A DNA stretch of 64,000 nucleotides from WSZJ01 sp964590435 (lineage in GTDB: Bacteria > Planctomycetota > MHYJ01 > WSZJ01): assembly GCA_964590435.1 (NCBI GenBank), contig CAZPWT010000025.1, forward strand, positions 1-64,000. The letters run 5' to 3'. A model generated the notes under the pieces. The model made no database searches. It saw only the letters and a program-made list of their open reading frames with translations, and was not told the origin of the DNA. Made by a program: the position numbers and the translations under genes. The first letter of the stretch is position 1. Every line of letters starts with the position of its first letter. Below, in pieces: positions 1 to 8,031 of the stretch.

Positions 1-146
1 GGGTGGGGGGGTGGGGGGGGGGGGGGGCCGGGGCTTGGGCAACTTCCGCCGCCCTGTCCGAACGCGTTTGCCCAACCCCTCGCCCCCGCCCCAGCCCACC
101 CAAGCCCCCGCCCCAAACCCCTTCCCCTGCCGTTTTTCCCCAAACG
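1..146. other. G-run followed by C-rich low-complexity segment
   Basis: Positions 1-27 are almost pure G broken by two T, and positions 75-140 are rich in C runs. I see no credible gene here; the frames open across it are composition artefacts that run antisense into the next gene. The G-run could form a G-quadruplex, or it may be an assembly-edge artefact. Confidence 0.4.
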
Positions 147-173
147 AAAAAGGGGAGGCCTCTCGGCCTCCCC
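147..173 (-). terminator. Rho-independent terminator of the secreted Cys-rich protein gene
   Basis: A 9-bp perfect stem (152-160 paired with 165-173, loop TCTC) lies just past the stop codon at 197. On the minus strand it is followed by a run of T (147-151), which is the classical intrinsic terminator layout. Confidence 0.8.
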
Positions 174-196
174 TCGTGTTTCTCCTCCGGGCGTCC

Positions 197-775
197 TTAG
201 TCGCAGACCCAGACCCGGACGCACTTCGTTTCGTACCGCCCCGGGACGCACACCTTCTTCGCCACCTTCTTGCACTCGCCTTCGACCCAGACCTTGATCG
301 TCTTCGTGCAGGTCACGGCCGGGATCTCGCGGGTCGTCCAGTAACCGCACTTCACCATGATCTTGATCTCTTTCCCGCAGCAGTCCTTCTCGATCCGGAA
401 CACCGGCGGGACGTAGATCTTTTCGCAGCGGGCGGGCGTCACGATCTCGGTCACCTGGCGGAACTGGTAGTACCCCGGCTCGCGGACCACGACGTACTCG
501 ATCGTCTCGTATCCGGGAACCCACTGCCGAACCTCGACCATCTCGTAGTGCCCGCAGCCCTCGCCGTACCCGCGATGGCCGGCTTCGATCCGGACGCCGC
601 GGCGGAGCATGTCGACGTGCCGGTCGTGCGCGGCTTCGAGCATGTTCTCGTGGCGCTCGTGGGCCTTGCGCATGCTGCGCCCGACCTTCTTGAAGAAGTT
701 CTCGGCGTGAGCTTCGCTGGATCCGATTCCGGCCATCAGGGCGAGGGTGCTGAAGACGGCGATGAGCGTTTTCAT
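197..775 (-). CDS. Secreted Cys-rich protein of unknown function
   Basis: About 192 aa. The ATG at 775 is chosen because GGAGGA sits 7 bases upstream and the product then starts with a clear signal peptide (MKTLIAVFSTLALMAG, cleavage after AHA near residue 24). The mature part opens with a charged His/Arg helix (repeated HERHENM / HDRHVDM pattern), then has a beta-rich region with many Cys, Tyr, Val and Pro residues and repeated V-P-G-Y/R-Y-E-T turns. It is probably periplasmic or surface-exposed and disulphide-stabilised. No family is recognised. It is monocistronic, has its own terminator, and is divergent from the adenosyltransferase gene. An upstream in-frame start at 871 would add a non-signal leader and is less likely. 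Confidence 0.75.
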   Translation of the reverse strand: MKTLIAVFSTLALMAGIGSSEAHAENFFKKVGRSMRKAHERHENMLEAAHDRHVDMLRRGVRIEAGHRGYGEGCGHYEMVEVRQWVPGYETIEYVVVREPGYYQFRQVTEIVTPARCEKIYVPPVFRIEKDCCGKEIKIMVKCGYWTTREIPAVTCTKTIKVWVEGECKKVAKKVCVPGRYETKCVRVWVCD

Positions 776-967
776 TTGAGTCTCCTCCGAAATCCGTCGT
801 TGTTTTTGTTTTCGTATGACTGTGACGGGAGAGGAGTATCGCAAGGGCCGTGCCAGCGCCGATGATTCCATAAGTAATTATGTATCAATGAGTTATGCAA
901 TACAGCCGCCACCCACAACCGTCCTGAATTCCGGACACCCGTCGCAAATCCATTCCCCGTGCCCTTC

Positions 968-1002
968 CTCGCAACTCGCAACCCGAAACTCGCAACTAGC
1001 CG
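968..1002. repeat. Heptamer tandem repeat, CTCGCAA family, in a divergent promoter region
   Basis: Five consecutive 7-base units (CTCGCAA twice, CCCGAAA, CTCGCAA, CTAGCCG) lie in the 266-bp gap between divergent starts at 775 and 1042. Only one arm is visible. The unit matches those at 30693-30727 and 47433-47453. The rest of the gap (776-967) is relatively AT-rich near 870-900 and presumably holds both promoters, but I cannot place them. Confidence 0.75.
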
Positions 1003-1041
1003 TTTCGTACACTTCACTCGTCTCCAATCCGGATCTCACAC

Positions 1042-1593
1042 ATGAAGATCTACACCCGCACCGGCGACCAGGGCACGACCGGCCTCATCGGCGGCGCCCG
1101 CGTCCCCAAGAACGACCCGCGCATCGACGCCTACGGCATCGTCGATGAACTCAACGCCGTCCTCGGCGTCGCCCGCGCCGCCGGCCTCCCGCCTGAAACC
1201 GACACCGAAATCAACCTCGTCCAGAACGACCTCTTCGCCCTCGGCGCCGATCTCGCCGATCCCCGCCCCGACGCCCCCGGCCGCATGCGCGTCGATCCTG
1301 CCCGCGTCCCGGCGCTGGAGAAGTGGATCGACACCATGGAAAGCCGCCTGCCCGCCCTGCGAAACTTCATCCTCCCCGGCGGCTCGCCCGCCGGCGCCGC
1401 CCTTCACCTCGCCCGCACCGTCGCCCGCCGCGCCGAGCGCGCGATCGTCACGCTGAAGGCGTCGTACCCGCCGTGCGTCGCGGCCGTGGTCTACGTGAAC
1501 CGGCTCGCAGACGCGCTGTTCGTGGCGGCGCGGTACGTGAACCAGCAGGCCGGGGCGCCGGAGGTGGAGTGGAGAAAAACGGGAAGGCGTTGA
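1042..1593 (+). CDS. pduO: PduO-type cob(I)alamin adenosyltransferase
   Basis: 183 aa, the usual length for the family. It transfers the adenosyl group of ATP to cob(I)alamin, giving coenzyme B12 in the cytoplasm. The N-terminus carries the ATP-binding signature TRTGDQGTTGL followed by R-V-x-K-x-D-x-R-x-x-A-Y-G and the V-D-E-L-N motif. The conserved Arg-rich helix (ARTVARRAERAIV) and the C-terminal Y-V-N-R-L-A-D-x-L-F helix are present. The enzyme serves B12 salvage or synthesis; the CbiX-like chelatase at 8028-8393 and hemL at 50655 are the other tetrapyrrole genes in the window. No cobalamin riboswitch was seen upstream. Confidence 0.93.
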   Translation: MKIYTRTGDQGTTGLIGGARVPKNDPRIDAYGIVDELNAVLGVARAAGLPPETDTEINLVQNDLFALGADLADPRPDAPGRMRVDPARVPALEKWIDTMESRLPALRNFILPGGSPAGAALHLARTVARRAERAIVTLKASYPPCVAAVVYVNRLADALFVAARYVNQQAGAPEVEWRKTGRR

Positions 1594-1673
1594 AGGTCGA
1601 AGGTTACGGCGCTGTTCACCAGCGCCTGCGGAGTTGCCGGACCTTCGACTTTCGACCTTCAACCTTCGACGCC
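1586..1673. repeat. Inverted heptamer cassette, TCGAAGG family
   Basis: The left arm 1586-1604 has units TTGAAGG and TCGAAGG. The right arm 1641-1673 has four heptamers in register (ACCTTCG, ACTTTCG, ACCTTCA, ACCTTCG) and then ACGCC. The arms are reverse complements separated by 36 bases that contain a small GGCGCT/AGCGCC hairpin. The cassette begins inside the last codons of the upstream gene and lies between two co-directional genes. The same unit family occurs at 21697-21770. Confidence 0.85.
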
Positions 1674-1703
1674 TTTCGCCGTACGCGCCTACAATCACCC
1701 GCC

Positions 1704-2948
1704 ATGCCCAGCCCCTCCCGCACCTACCCCAAGGACGTCGACGTCGCCATCATCGGCGCCGGAATCATCGGCGCCTCCTCCGCCTGGAACCTCGTCCGCG
1801 ACTCCCGGCTCCGCGTCGCCATCCTCGACGCCGGGCCGCGCGCCGGAGGGTCGACTTCGCGAAGCGCCGCGGCGTTCCGGCACCAGTTTTCCTCGCTGTC
1901 GAACATCGAGATGTCGCTCATCTCGGGACGCGAGTACCGCGATTTCTCGAAGATGTTCGGGTGCGAAGAGGTTTTCACGCAGAACGGCTACCTGTTTCTC
2001 TGGAGCGAACAAGCGGAGGCCGATTCGGCGGCGGGGCGCGTGGCGTTCCAGAAGGAGCACGGCGTCCCCGACGTGGAGATGCTGACGGCGGCGCAGGTGC
2101 GCGCGAAGTTTCCTTGGGTCGACCACCCGGAACTGAAGGCCGCGTCGTGGTGCCCGCACGACGGGTTCCTCAAACCGGACCTCGTCGCCTCCACCTACCT
2201 CGACGCCGCCGTCGCCAAGGGCGCCACGCTTCTCCAGTACTCGCCCGTCACGGGGATCGAGGTGTCCGGCGGGGAAGCGAAGGCCGTGATCGTGAACGGC
2301 CAGCACCGCATCGGCTGCACGACGGTCGTCAACGCTTCGGGTCCCTGGGCGAACGCCGTGGGGAAAATGGCGGGCTGCCCGATGCCGGTGACGCCGGTGA
2401 AGCGGTACCTGTACTTCACGAACCAGATCTACGGCCACCACGTTTCGAAGTGGCCGCTCACGGTGCTCGACCTCGAGGTCTACGGCCGCCCCGAGATGAA
2501 CGGCCTCATGATGGGCTGGGACTCGAAGCCGAAGAAGCCCGCCGGCTGGGACCGCTTCCCCGCGCCCGACGTGGACACGACGAAGCTGAACGACGACATC
2601 GAGCCCGGTTTCGGGATTGGCGAGAACGACTACGGGTTCGAGGTCCTGATGAAGATGGCCGAGTGGATCCCGATGCTCGGCGAGAAGGCGGGGCTCGACC
2701 ACACGAGCTGCGGCTACTACGAGGTGAGCCCGGACGAAAAGGCGATCCTGTCGCGCGACCCGCGGGTGAAGGGTCTTGTGCATGCGACGGGTTTCAGCGG
2801 GCACGGGGTGATGCATGCGCCTGCGGCCGGGCGCGTCGTGACCGACCTTGTCCTCTCCCGCCCGCCGTGCGTCGACCTGCGCGCGTTCGCGCTGGAGCCG
2901 CTTTTGAAGAATGAAGCGCGTGAGGATCCGGAGCGGATGGTGATTTAG
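1704..2948 (+). CDS. FAD-dependent oxidoreductase, sarcosine oxidase beta/DAO family
   Basis: 414 aa from the ATG at 1704; a longer open frame upstream overlaps the preceding gene and the repeat. The N-terminal Rossmann motif V-A-I-I-G-A-G-I-I-G-A-S-S-A-W-N-L (about residues 10-26) binds FAD. An acidic strand end follows, then G-G-S-T-S-R-S-A-A-x-F-R, typical of the DAO superfamily. The C-terminal G-F-S-G-H-G-V-M-H-A-P motif is the conserved flavin-contacting segment of sarcosine oxidase beta/glycine oxidase proteins. It probably oxidises a secondary amine or amino acid such as sarcosine or dimethylglycine; the substrate cannot be read from sequence. No heterotetrameric partner genes (SoxA/D/G-like) are nearby, so it may act alone. 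The MFS transporter downstream could supply substrate, which is speculation. Confidence 0.85.
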   Translation: MPSPSRTYPKDVDVAIIGAGIIGASSAWNLVRDSRLRVAILDAGPRAGGSTSRSAAAFRHQFSSLSNIEMSLISGREYRDFSKMFGCEEVFTQNGYLFLWSEQAEADSAAGRVAFQKEHGVPDVEMLTAAQVRAKFPWVDHPELKAASWCPHDGFLKPDLVASTYLDAAVAKGATLLQYSPVTGIEVSGGEAKAVIVNGQHRIGCTTVVNASGPWANAVGKMAGCPMPVTPVKRYLYFTNQIYGHHVSKWPLTVLDLEVYGRPEMNGLMMGWDSKPKKPAGWDRFPAPDVDTTKLNDDIEPGFGIGENDYGFEVLMKMAEWIPMLGEKAGLDHTSCGYYEVSPDEKAILSRDPRVKGLVHATGFSGHGVMHAPAAGRVVTDLVLSRPPCVDLRAFALEPLLKNEAREDPERMVI

Positions 2949-2955
2949 GACGGGG

Positions 2956-3146
2956 GCGAGCGGCGAGCGGCCAGCGGCCAGCGGCCAGGGAAAGCGAAGC
3001 ATGGACGGCCACGAACCTGAATTCGCAGCCGCCTATCTTGATGAGTCCGGATCGCTTGATCGTAGAGGCCACCCGGAAATCCTCCGCCAATCGCCGTTCC
3101 TGGCCGCTGGCCGCTGGCCGCTCGCCACTGGCCACTCGCCACTCCG
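2956..3146. repeat. Inverted heptamer cassette, GCGGCCA family
   Basis: The left arm 2956-2990 is five exact-register heptamers (GCGAGCG twice, GCCAGCG twice, GCCAGGG). The right arm 3099-3146 has CCTGGC followed by six heptamers (CGCTGGC twice, CGCTCGC, CACTGGC, CACTCGC, CACTCCG). The arms are complementary and separated by 108 bases. The cassette fills the gap between co-directional genes (stop at 2948, start at 3172). Sister copies lie at 4421-4448 and 46131-46275. Confidence 0.9.
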
Positions 3147-3171
3147 GTAAGTTGTTACCATCCGCCGCTCG

Positions 3172-4416
3172 ATGCCGAATCCCCTTCGCCGCTACCCCCC
3201 CGATCTGTGGCTGCTGTTCTTCGGGCGGGTCTTCACGGCGACGGGCTACGCGTTCTCGTTTCCGTTCTTCGCGCTGTTCTGTGCCAACACGCTGAAAATC
3301 GAGACGGGTCTCATCGGGACGGCCCTCGCCATTTCCGGCCTCGGCGGCGCCACGGCGCGCTTCTGCGGCGGCGAACTCGCCGACCGCATCGGCCGCAAGT
3401 TCGTCATGCAGGCCGCGCTCGCCGGACGCGCGCTGACGTCCGCCGGCATCGCCTGGGAAATCGCCACCGGCCAGCCCTTCTGGATGCTCGCCGCCACCTT
3501 CGTCGCCTCGAACTTCAGCGGGCAGCTCTTCGAGCCCAGCTCCCAGGCCTACGTCGCGGACATCTCCACGGGCCGCATGCGCGCCGAATCGTTCGGTTTC
3601 GTCCGCATGGGGATCAACGCAGGCTGGGCGCTCGGCATGATCCTCAATGCGCTCGTCACCGAGTCGTACGTGGTGACCTTCGCCATCACCGCCTCCGTCT
3701 TCACGGTCTCCTTCCTCCTCTTCAGTTTCATCCTGAAGGAGCCGCCCAAGGCCCCGCGATCCGCCGAACCTCCGCCCCCGTGGTCCGCCGCCCTCGCCAA
3801 CCGCCCGTTCCTCCTCCTCGCCGGCGCCGCCATCCTGCTCTCCGTCGTCTGGGCCCAGCTCGTCGCCGGCACTTCCATGTACGCCTCCACCTTCGCGCAC
3901 ATCCCCGACAAGACCATCGGCTGGATCCTCGCCGTCAACGGCACCGGCGTCTTCCTCCTCCAGATTCCCGCCACCCGCTGGATGGGCCGATTCGGCCTTG
4001 TCCCCGCCCTCGTCACCGGCTGCTGCCTCTACGCCGTCGGCTACGGCTCGTTCACGTTCTGCACCCTCCCGTGGCATTTCGCCGTCGCCATCGCCGTCGT
4101 CACTTGCGGCGAAGTCCTCTGCGCCCCGGCAGGCTCTTCCCTGGCTACCGAGCTCGCGCCCCTCTCCCAGCGCGGCCGCTACCTCGGCGTCTACATGCTC
4201 GCCCAGAATTCCGGACAGGCGTTCGGCCCTTTTGTCTCCGGCCAGCTCCTCCAGCATTTCCCCGCCCACCCCGGCGTCACCTGGTTCACCATCGCGGGGC
4301 TCGCGCTCTCATCCGCCGTCTCCCACGCGGCCATTTCGCGGATTTTCGGGGTGGGGAAGCGGCCGCCGAGGGATGAGGAGGTGGAGGCGGAGAAGGAGAC
4401 GGTGGGGGCTGCGTGA
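3172..4416 (+). CDS. Major facilitator superfamily transporter
   Basis: 414 aa integral membrane protein with about 12 hydrophobic segments, the usual MFS size. The loop between TM2 and TM3 carries the MFS motif A (G-G-E-L-A-D-R-I-G-R-K-F-V-M). The second half contains the related W-M-G-R-F-G-L-V loop. A short cytosolic linker rich in Pro (residues about 190-205, EPPPPW) separates the two six-helix halves. The C-terminus is charged (EEVEAEKE). It is likely a drug/metabolite efflux or uptake carrier; substrate unknown. It is bounded on both sides by repeat cassettes of the same GCGGCCA family. Confidence 0.88.
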   Translation: MPNPLRRYPPDLWLLFFGRVFTATGYAFSFPFFALFCANTLKIETGLIGTALAISGLGGATARFCGGELADRIGRKFVMQAALAGRALTSAGIAWEIATGQPFWMLAATFVASNFSGQLFEPSSQAYVADISTGRMRAESFGFVRMGINAGWALGMILNALVTESYVVTFAITASVFTVSFLLFSFILKEPPKAPRSAEPPPPWSAALANRPFLLLAGAAILLSVVWAQLVAGTSMYASTFAHIPDKTIGWILAVNGTGVFLLQIPATRWMGRFGLVPALVTGCCLYAVGYGSFTFCTLPWHFAVAIAVVTCGEVLCAPAGSSLATELAPLSQRGRYLGVYMLAQNSGQAFGPFVSGQLLQHFPAHPGVTWFTIAGLALSSAVSHAAISRIFGVGKRPPRDEEVEAEKETVGAA

Positions 4417-4420
4417 GTTC

Positions 4421-4448
4421 GAGCGGCGAGAGGCCAGCGGCCAGGAGG
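4421..4448. repeat. Single-arm heptamer repeat, GCGGCCA family
   Basis: Four heptamers in register (GAGCGGC, GAGAGGC, CAGCGGC, CAGGAGG) start four bases after the stop codon at 4416. No clear complementary arm follows before the next start at 4525, so this looks like a reduced copy of the 2956-3146 cassette. Confidence 0.75.
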
Positions 4449-4524
4449 TTCCGGGTTTGCAGTTCGTGCTTTTCGCCCGCCTTCCCTCGCCTCACCCCTT
4501 CGCATCGGCTAAAGTCTCGCCCCC

Positions 4525-5697
4525 ATGTCCGCCTTCAACGCCCGCCGCGCGCTGGAATTCGCGACCTCGATCTCGCGGCCGCGGTTGTGCGGGACCCCGG
4601 AAGAGCGCGCGGTGGCGAGTGAGGTGAAGAAGGCGCTAGGCGAGGCGGGGGGAGCGATCGAGGAGGAATTCTTCGAATTCCGGCCTGTCGCGGACAACCT
4701 GCTTCGGGTTTCGCTCCTGTTCTCGCACGCCGGGCTCGCGGCGGTCGGCATCGGGCTCTGGAAGGACGTGCGGCTGGCCTGGGGGGCGCTGGCGTTCTGC
4801 GCTTCGCTCGCCGTCTTGCTGCCCTGGCTGATCCGGCGCGTGTTTCACGGGTCGATCCGGGACTGCGCCGAGACAGATCCGTCACGGCCCGGGTGGATCC
4901 GGTCGTCGAACATCGCGGCGCGCGCCGACGGACCCGCGGACGGCCCCCTGTTCGTGTTCATGGCCCACTACGACTCCAAGTCGCAGTCGCTGTCGCTCGG
5001 CGGACGGATCGCGCTGTTCCGGTGGGCGCGGACCGCGGCGTTCGGGTACCTCGGCGTCTCACTCGCACGTCTGTTCGACACGGCCGTGCCGCTCGACTTC
5101 GTCGCGCTCGCCGGCGGCCTCGTGTTCCTCCTCTCCCTGCCGCTCTACCTCCTCCGCACCCACAACTGCTCGCCCGGCGCCATGGACAACGCCAGCGGCG
5201 TCGGCGCGCTGGTCGAGATGGCGCGCATCTGGAAGGGATTGCCCGGATCGAAATCGGCGCGGGCGGTGTTCCTGGCGGTGTCGGGGGAGGAGTTCGGGAT
5301 GACGGGGTCGCAGGCGTGGGTGCGGCGGCATATTGACGCACTGCGTCAAGAGAAGCGGCTCCACGTGCTCAACCTCGACGGCGTGGGCTACGCGGGCGCC
5401 GTCTGGGTCGTCCCGGCCCGCGGCCCCGAGAGTGGCGGCGTCTCCATGAGCGACGCCCTTGTCGCCGCCGGGAAGGCCGTCGGCGTCGACGTCCGACCCT
5501 TCCCGCCATCCGTCGGCCTGATGACCGACCACGCGTCGTTCACCCGGGAGAGGCTCGCGTGCGCGACGCTGCTGACCCACTCGTGGCTGGCGAAGCGGTT
5601 GCACACGGCGGCGGATGCGCCGGAGACGCTGAAGATCGAGGGGTTCGAGAAAGTCGGGAAGGTCGCGGTGAGGGTGGTCGAGGAGTTGGCGAGGTAA
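4525..5697 (+). CDS. M28-family zinc aminopeptidase with membrane segments
   Basis: 390 aa. The C-terminal two thirds is an M28 peptidase domain. Metal ligands expected for the family are visible: H148 (M-A-H-Y-D-S-K), D221 (M-D-N-A-S-G), E255/E256 (S-G-E-E-F-G; catalytic Glu and ligand), D285 (L-N-L-D-G-V) and a late His in the T-H-S-W-L-A-K-R-L-H region. Two hydrophobic stretches (about 65-105 and 172-210) interrupt the domain and would anchor the protein in the membrane; the second lies between the first and second metal ligands. Such insertions occur in membrane M28 peptidases. Likely role is removal of N-terminal residues from peptides. It is convergent with the cupin gene across a repeat cassette. 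Confidence 0.85.
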   Translation: MSAFNARRALEFATSISRPRLCGTPEERAVASEVKKALGEAGGAIEEEFFEFRPVADNLLRVSLLFSHAGLAAVGIGLWKDVRLAWGALAFCASLAVLLPWLIRRVFHGSIRDCAETDPSRPGWIRSSNIAARADGPADGPLFVFMAHYDSKSQSLSLGGRIALFRWARTAAFGYLGVSLARLFDTAVPLDFVALAGGLVFLLSLPLYLLRTHNCSPGAMDNASGVGALVEMARIWKGLPGSKSARAVFLAVSGEEFGMTGSQAWVRRHIDALRQEKRLHVLNLDGVGYAGAVWVVPARGPESGGVSMSDALVAAGKAVGVDVRPFPPSVGLMTDHASFTRERLACATLLTHSWLAKRLHTAADAPETLKIEGFEKVGKVAVRVVEELAR

Positions 5698-5708
5698 GGC
5701 GCGAAACG

Positions 5709-5836
5709 ACAACTACAAGCGGCCAACTACAAGGAAACAGCAACTTCAAACGGTGAACTTCAAGGGCGGGCTCTGGGAGGCTTGGGATTGTAGTTCGCTG
5801 TTTGTAGTTACTTGTCGTTGCCTGTTTGTAGTTGCC
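5709..5836. repeat. Inverted repeat cassette, AACTACAAG family, between convergent genes
   Basis: The left arm holds AACTACAAG at 5711 and 5725, AACTTCAAA at 5742 and AACTTCAAG at 5756 (spacings 14, 17, 14). The right arm holds TTGTAGTT at 5789, 5802 and 5826 and TTGTCGTT at 5812. The arms are inverted. The cassette lies between convergent stops at 5697 and 5862. The sister copy is at 9064-9197. Confidence 0.85.
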
Positions 5837-5840
5837 CTTT

Positions 5841-5860
5841 CGCGCGGCTCCGCCGCGCGC
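5841..5860. terminator. GC-rich hairpin between convergent genes
   Basis: GCGCGGC and GCCGCGC flank a three-base loop immediately before the minus-strand stop at 5862. There is no T run, so efficient intrinsic termination is uncertain. Confidence 0.4.
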
Positions 5861-5861
5861 T

Positions 5862-6848
5862 TCACGCCCGGAACATCGCCGGCCGCACCGTGTGGTGCGC
5901 CGCGTACTCCATCCACAAGACCCAGTACGCCAGGTTCAGCGGCTGCTCCGGCCGCGCGCTCTTCCAGGCCGCCAGCACCGTCCGCGACATGAGCGCGTAC
6001 CGTTCTCCGGCGGTGGCCCCGGGCGGCATCGGGATGGGGAAGGCCTGCTGCGCGAAGCGGAGGGACAGGAGGCCGACGACCTTGTCGGGGAAGGCGGTCT
6101 GGAGCATGAGGCTGGGGAAGGCGACGGAACGGCCGATCCCCTTGAAGGAGAATTCGCCGGACATGGCGCCGTCGAGGCGGGCCTCGAGGGGTTCGTCGGA
6201 CCAGAGGAGCTTCTCGAGGCACTCGGCGACGTGCGGGGTGGCGGCGACCTTGCGGCGCTGGGCGCCGAAGAGGCCCAGCGGCCAGCGCATCGTGAGGCGC
6301 TCGGTTTCCTCCGAGAGGAATGCGAGCAGCTCGTCGCCGGTTACGCGCGCCGTGCGCTTCTGGGTCGTGAGCCACGGGAACTTCGCGCGCAGCTCCTTCG
6401 TGCGCCGCGCCCACCAGCCGTGCCACTCGTGGACGCGCGGGTTCTCGGCCCAGCGGTCGATGAGCCGCTCGAACTTCGGCTCGGGCTTCTCCTCCGACGG
6501 CGGGCGCACTTCCTCGAACAGGCGGATCCCGCCGTGGGCGATCGCGAAGATGACGCAGGGCTCGCCCTCGAGGGCGACGGGGTGGTGCACCGAGCCGCCC
6601 TTGTGGCAGTGGTAGTCGCCCTTGCGGTAAATCCCGGCCTCGTCGCGGTACGCGCCCGTCAGGACGAGGACTTCCTCGTCGCCGACGTGGCGGTGCTGCG
6701 GATAGCCGCACCCGCCGTCCATGCGGATCAGCGCGGTCGCGTCGCCGGTCATCTTGTCGGTGCGCAGGAAGTGAATCGAGACGCCGGGATAGCGCGTCTT
6801 CTTCCAGTCGGCTGTCTGGAGGTCGAAGGCGACGGGGAGGCGGGTCAT
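5862..6848 (-). CDS. Cupin-domain protein with an uncharacterised C-terminal domain
   Basis: 328 aa. Residues about 35-115 form a ChrR-like cupin barrel: H52 and H54 (H-R-H), E58/E59 (G-D-E-E-V-L-V-L-x-G), G-x-Y-x-x-G-D-Y and a final His in G-S-V-H-H-P are the usual metal-binding set. The remaining ~210 residues are alpha-helical and Trp-rich (W-H-G-W-W-A-R-R) and match no family I know. It is the last gene of a five-gene operon and starts inside the stop codon of the preceding gene (ATGA overlap at 6845-6848), so it is translationally coupled to it. A sensing or binding role in that operon is possible, but the function is unknown. Confidence 0.7.
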   Translation of the reverse strand: MTRLPVAFDLQTADWKKTRYPGVSIHFLRTDKMTGDATALIRMDGGCGYPQHRHVGDEEVLVLTGAYRDEAGIYRKGDYHCHKGGSVHHPVALEGEPCVIFAIAHGGIRLFEEVRPPSEEKPEPKFERLIDRWAENPRVHEWHGWWARRTKELRAKFPWLTTQKRTARVTGDELLAFLSEETERLTMRWPLGLFGAQRRKVAATPHVAECLEKLLWSDEPLEARLDGAMSGEFSFKGIGRSVAFPSLMLQTAFPDKVVGLLSLRFAQQAFPIPMPPGATAGERYALMSRTVLAAWKSARPEQPLNLAYWVLWMEYAAHHTVRPAMFRA

Positions 6849-7417
6849 GGCGGGAGTTTAACCAAAGTCCAGCCCGCGGCGGCCATCGCTTCGTCCCGCG
6901 TCCCGGGCCAGTGGTCGGGTGGACCGACGCCGTCGCGTGTCCAGAGGCGGCCATCTTCGCGGGTGATGAAAACGCGGCGGCCGGACACGCCCGGATTCGC
7001 GGGCCAAGCCGCAAAGCCGTAACCGGCCTCAACCGGGAAGGCGCGAATCCAGTAGCCCGCGTGCGGCGACTGCGGGAGGAGCGCCGACATGGACGGTCCC
7101 GCAGGCGCCGGCGACCAGTCGGCGGATGCGATGGCCCCGCTGATCATCTGCACCGGCTTCCCGTTCTTCGCCAGCACGCGGTAAAACCCCGACCAGTCCG
7201 CCGTCCACCAGTCCGCCTTCCCGTTCCCGTCCGCGTCGCCCTCCCGCCACAGCTTCTCCAGCGTCGCGACCGAGTCGAGCACGCGAAGCGCTTCCCGCTC
7301 GTTGCCGTCGATCGGGTTGACCATTCCGCCGAGGAACAGGCGCAGCAGGCCCGCGCCGATCCCGACCGACGCCGCGAGGATCGCGATCGCCAGCGCCGGG
7401 CTCACGCGCTTCTTCAC
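6845..7417 (-). CDS. Membrane-anchored protein with DGDGNG motif (paralogue of the upstream gene)
   Basis: About 190 aa from a GTG at 7417 that overlaps the stop of the upstream gene as GTGA. One N-terminal transmembrane helix (residues about 5-25) leaves an extracytoplasmic domain. After the anchor comes a helix (E-R-E-A-L-R-V-L-D-S-V-A-T-L-E) and then D-A-D-G-N-G-K-A-D-W-W-T-A-D-W-S-G-F-Y, a possible Ca-binding loop. The last part is G-Y-W-I-R-A-F ... G-Y-G-F-A-A-W-P-A-N-P-G-V-S-G-R-R-V-F-I. The layout matches its neighbour at 7414-8031 and resembles pilin-like/DUF2950-type proteins of planctomycetes, without a prepilin cleavage site. Function unknown. Confidence 0.7.
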   Translation of the reverse strand: MKKRVSPALAIAILAASVGIGAGLLRLFLGGMVNPIDGNEREALRVLDSVATLEKLWREGDADGNGKADWWTADWSGFYRVLAKNGKPVQMISGAIASADWSPAPAGPSMSALLPQSPHAGYWIRAFPVEAGYGFAAWPANPGVSGRRVFITREDGRLWTRDGVGPPDHWPGTRDEAMAAAGWTLVKLPP

Positions 7418-8031
7418 TCGACCTTCTTCCACCCGTCCGCCTCCGGGCCGCGCGGCGGCCACTCCGACGGCCCCTCGCGCCCCGCCGTTTCGACCGGTTT
7501 CGCCCACACGGCGCCGTCCGCGCCGATGAGGAACACGCGCTTGCCCGTCACTCCCGGCTCCGCGGGATACGCGACGAACCCGAATCCGCGGAGGCTCTCC
7601 CACGCCCGCTGGTCGTCGTCCGGCCCGTCCGCCGCCATTCCCTTCACCGCCCGCAGCCAGTACCCGTCCCACGCCTTCGGAGGCAGGCTCGCCGTCAGGC
7701 GCGGCCGCAGGCCGTCGGACGGGGGAAGCGCCGCAGGGTCGGCCGCGGCGATGGCGGGGTCGAGGATCGCGCAGGGCTCCCCGTTCGGCTGCGCCGCGCG
7801 GAACAGCCCGGACACGTCCGCCGCCCAGAAATCCGGCACCGCGTTCCCGTCGCCGTCGTTGCGGCGGAAATCGAGCTCGGCCGCGTGGATGCGCCGAAGG
7901 GCGTCGATGGCGGATTTTTCGTCGGCGGCGATGAGCTGTTCGCGGCCGAATCCCTGGAGTCGCCACAGGAGCCACGCTCCCGCGACTGCCGCCAGGATCC
8001 CGTACCCCATCAGGCCCGCCGGTTTCTTCAT
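7414..8031 (-). CDS. Membrane-anchored protein with DGDGN motif, tandem paralogue
   Basis: About 205 aa from the ATG at 8031, which overlaps the stop of the cbiX-like gene (ATGA). One N-terminal TM helix (residues about 8-25) is followed by the helix D-E-K-S-A-I-D-A-L-R-R-I-H-A-A-E, then R-N-D-G-D-G-N-A-V-P-D-F-W-A-A-D-V-S-G-L-F-R. The end is G-F-G-F-V-A-Y-P-A-E-P-G-V-T-G-K-R-V-F-L-I. Order and spacing of these blocks match the downstream gene, so the two arose by tandem duplication. They may form a heteromer at the cell surface. Linkage to lipB and the chelatase gives no clear function. Confidence 0.7.
   Translation of the reverse strand: MKKPAGLMGYGILAAVAGAWLLWRLQGFGREQLIAADEKSAIDALRRIHAAELDFRRNDGDGNAVPDFWAADVSGLFRAAQPNGEPCAILDPAIAAADPAALPPSDGLRPRLTASLPPKAWDGYWLRAVKGMAADGPDDDQRAWESLRGFGFVAYPAEPGVTGKRVFLIGADGAVWAKPVETAGREGPSEWPPRGPEADGWKKVE

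Noticed and set aside
776..1041. Cobalamin riboswitch upstream of the adenosyltransferase gene
   Set aside because: No B12-box or the expected conserved helices could be recognised, and the gap is partly filled by a heptamer repeat.
2956..3146. CRISPR array
   Set aside because: Units are 7 bases with no unique spacers, arranged in two inverted arms; no cas genes are present.
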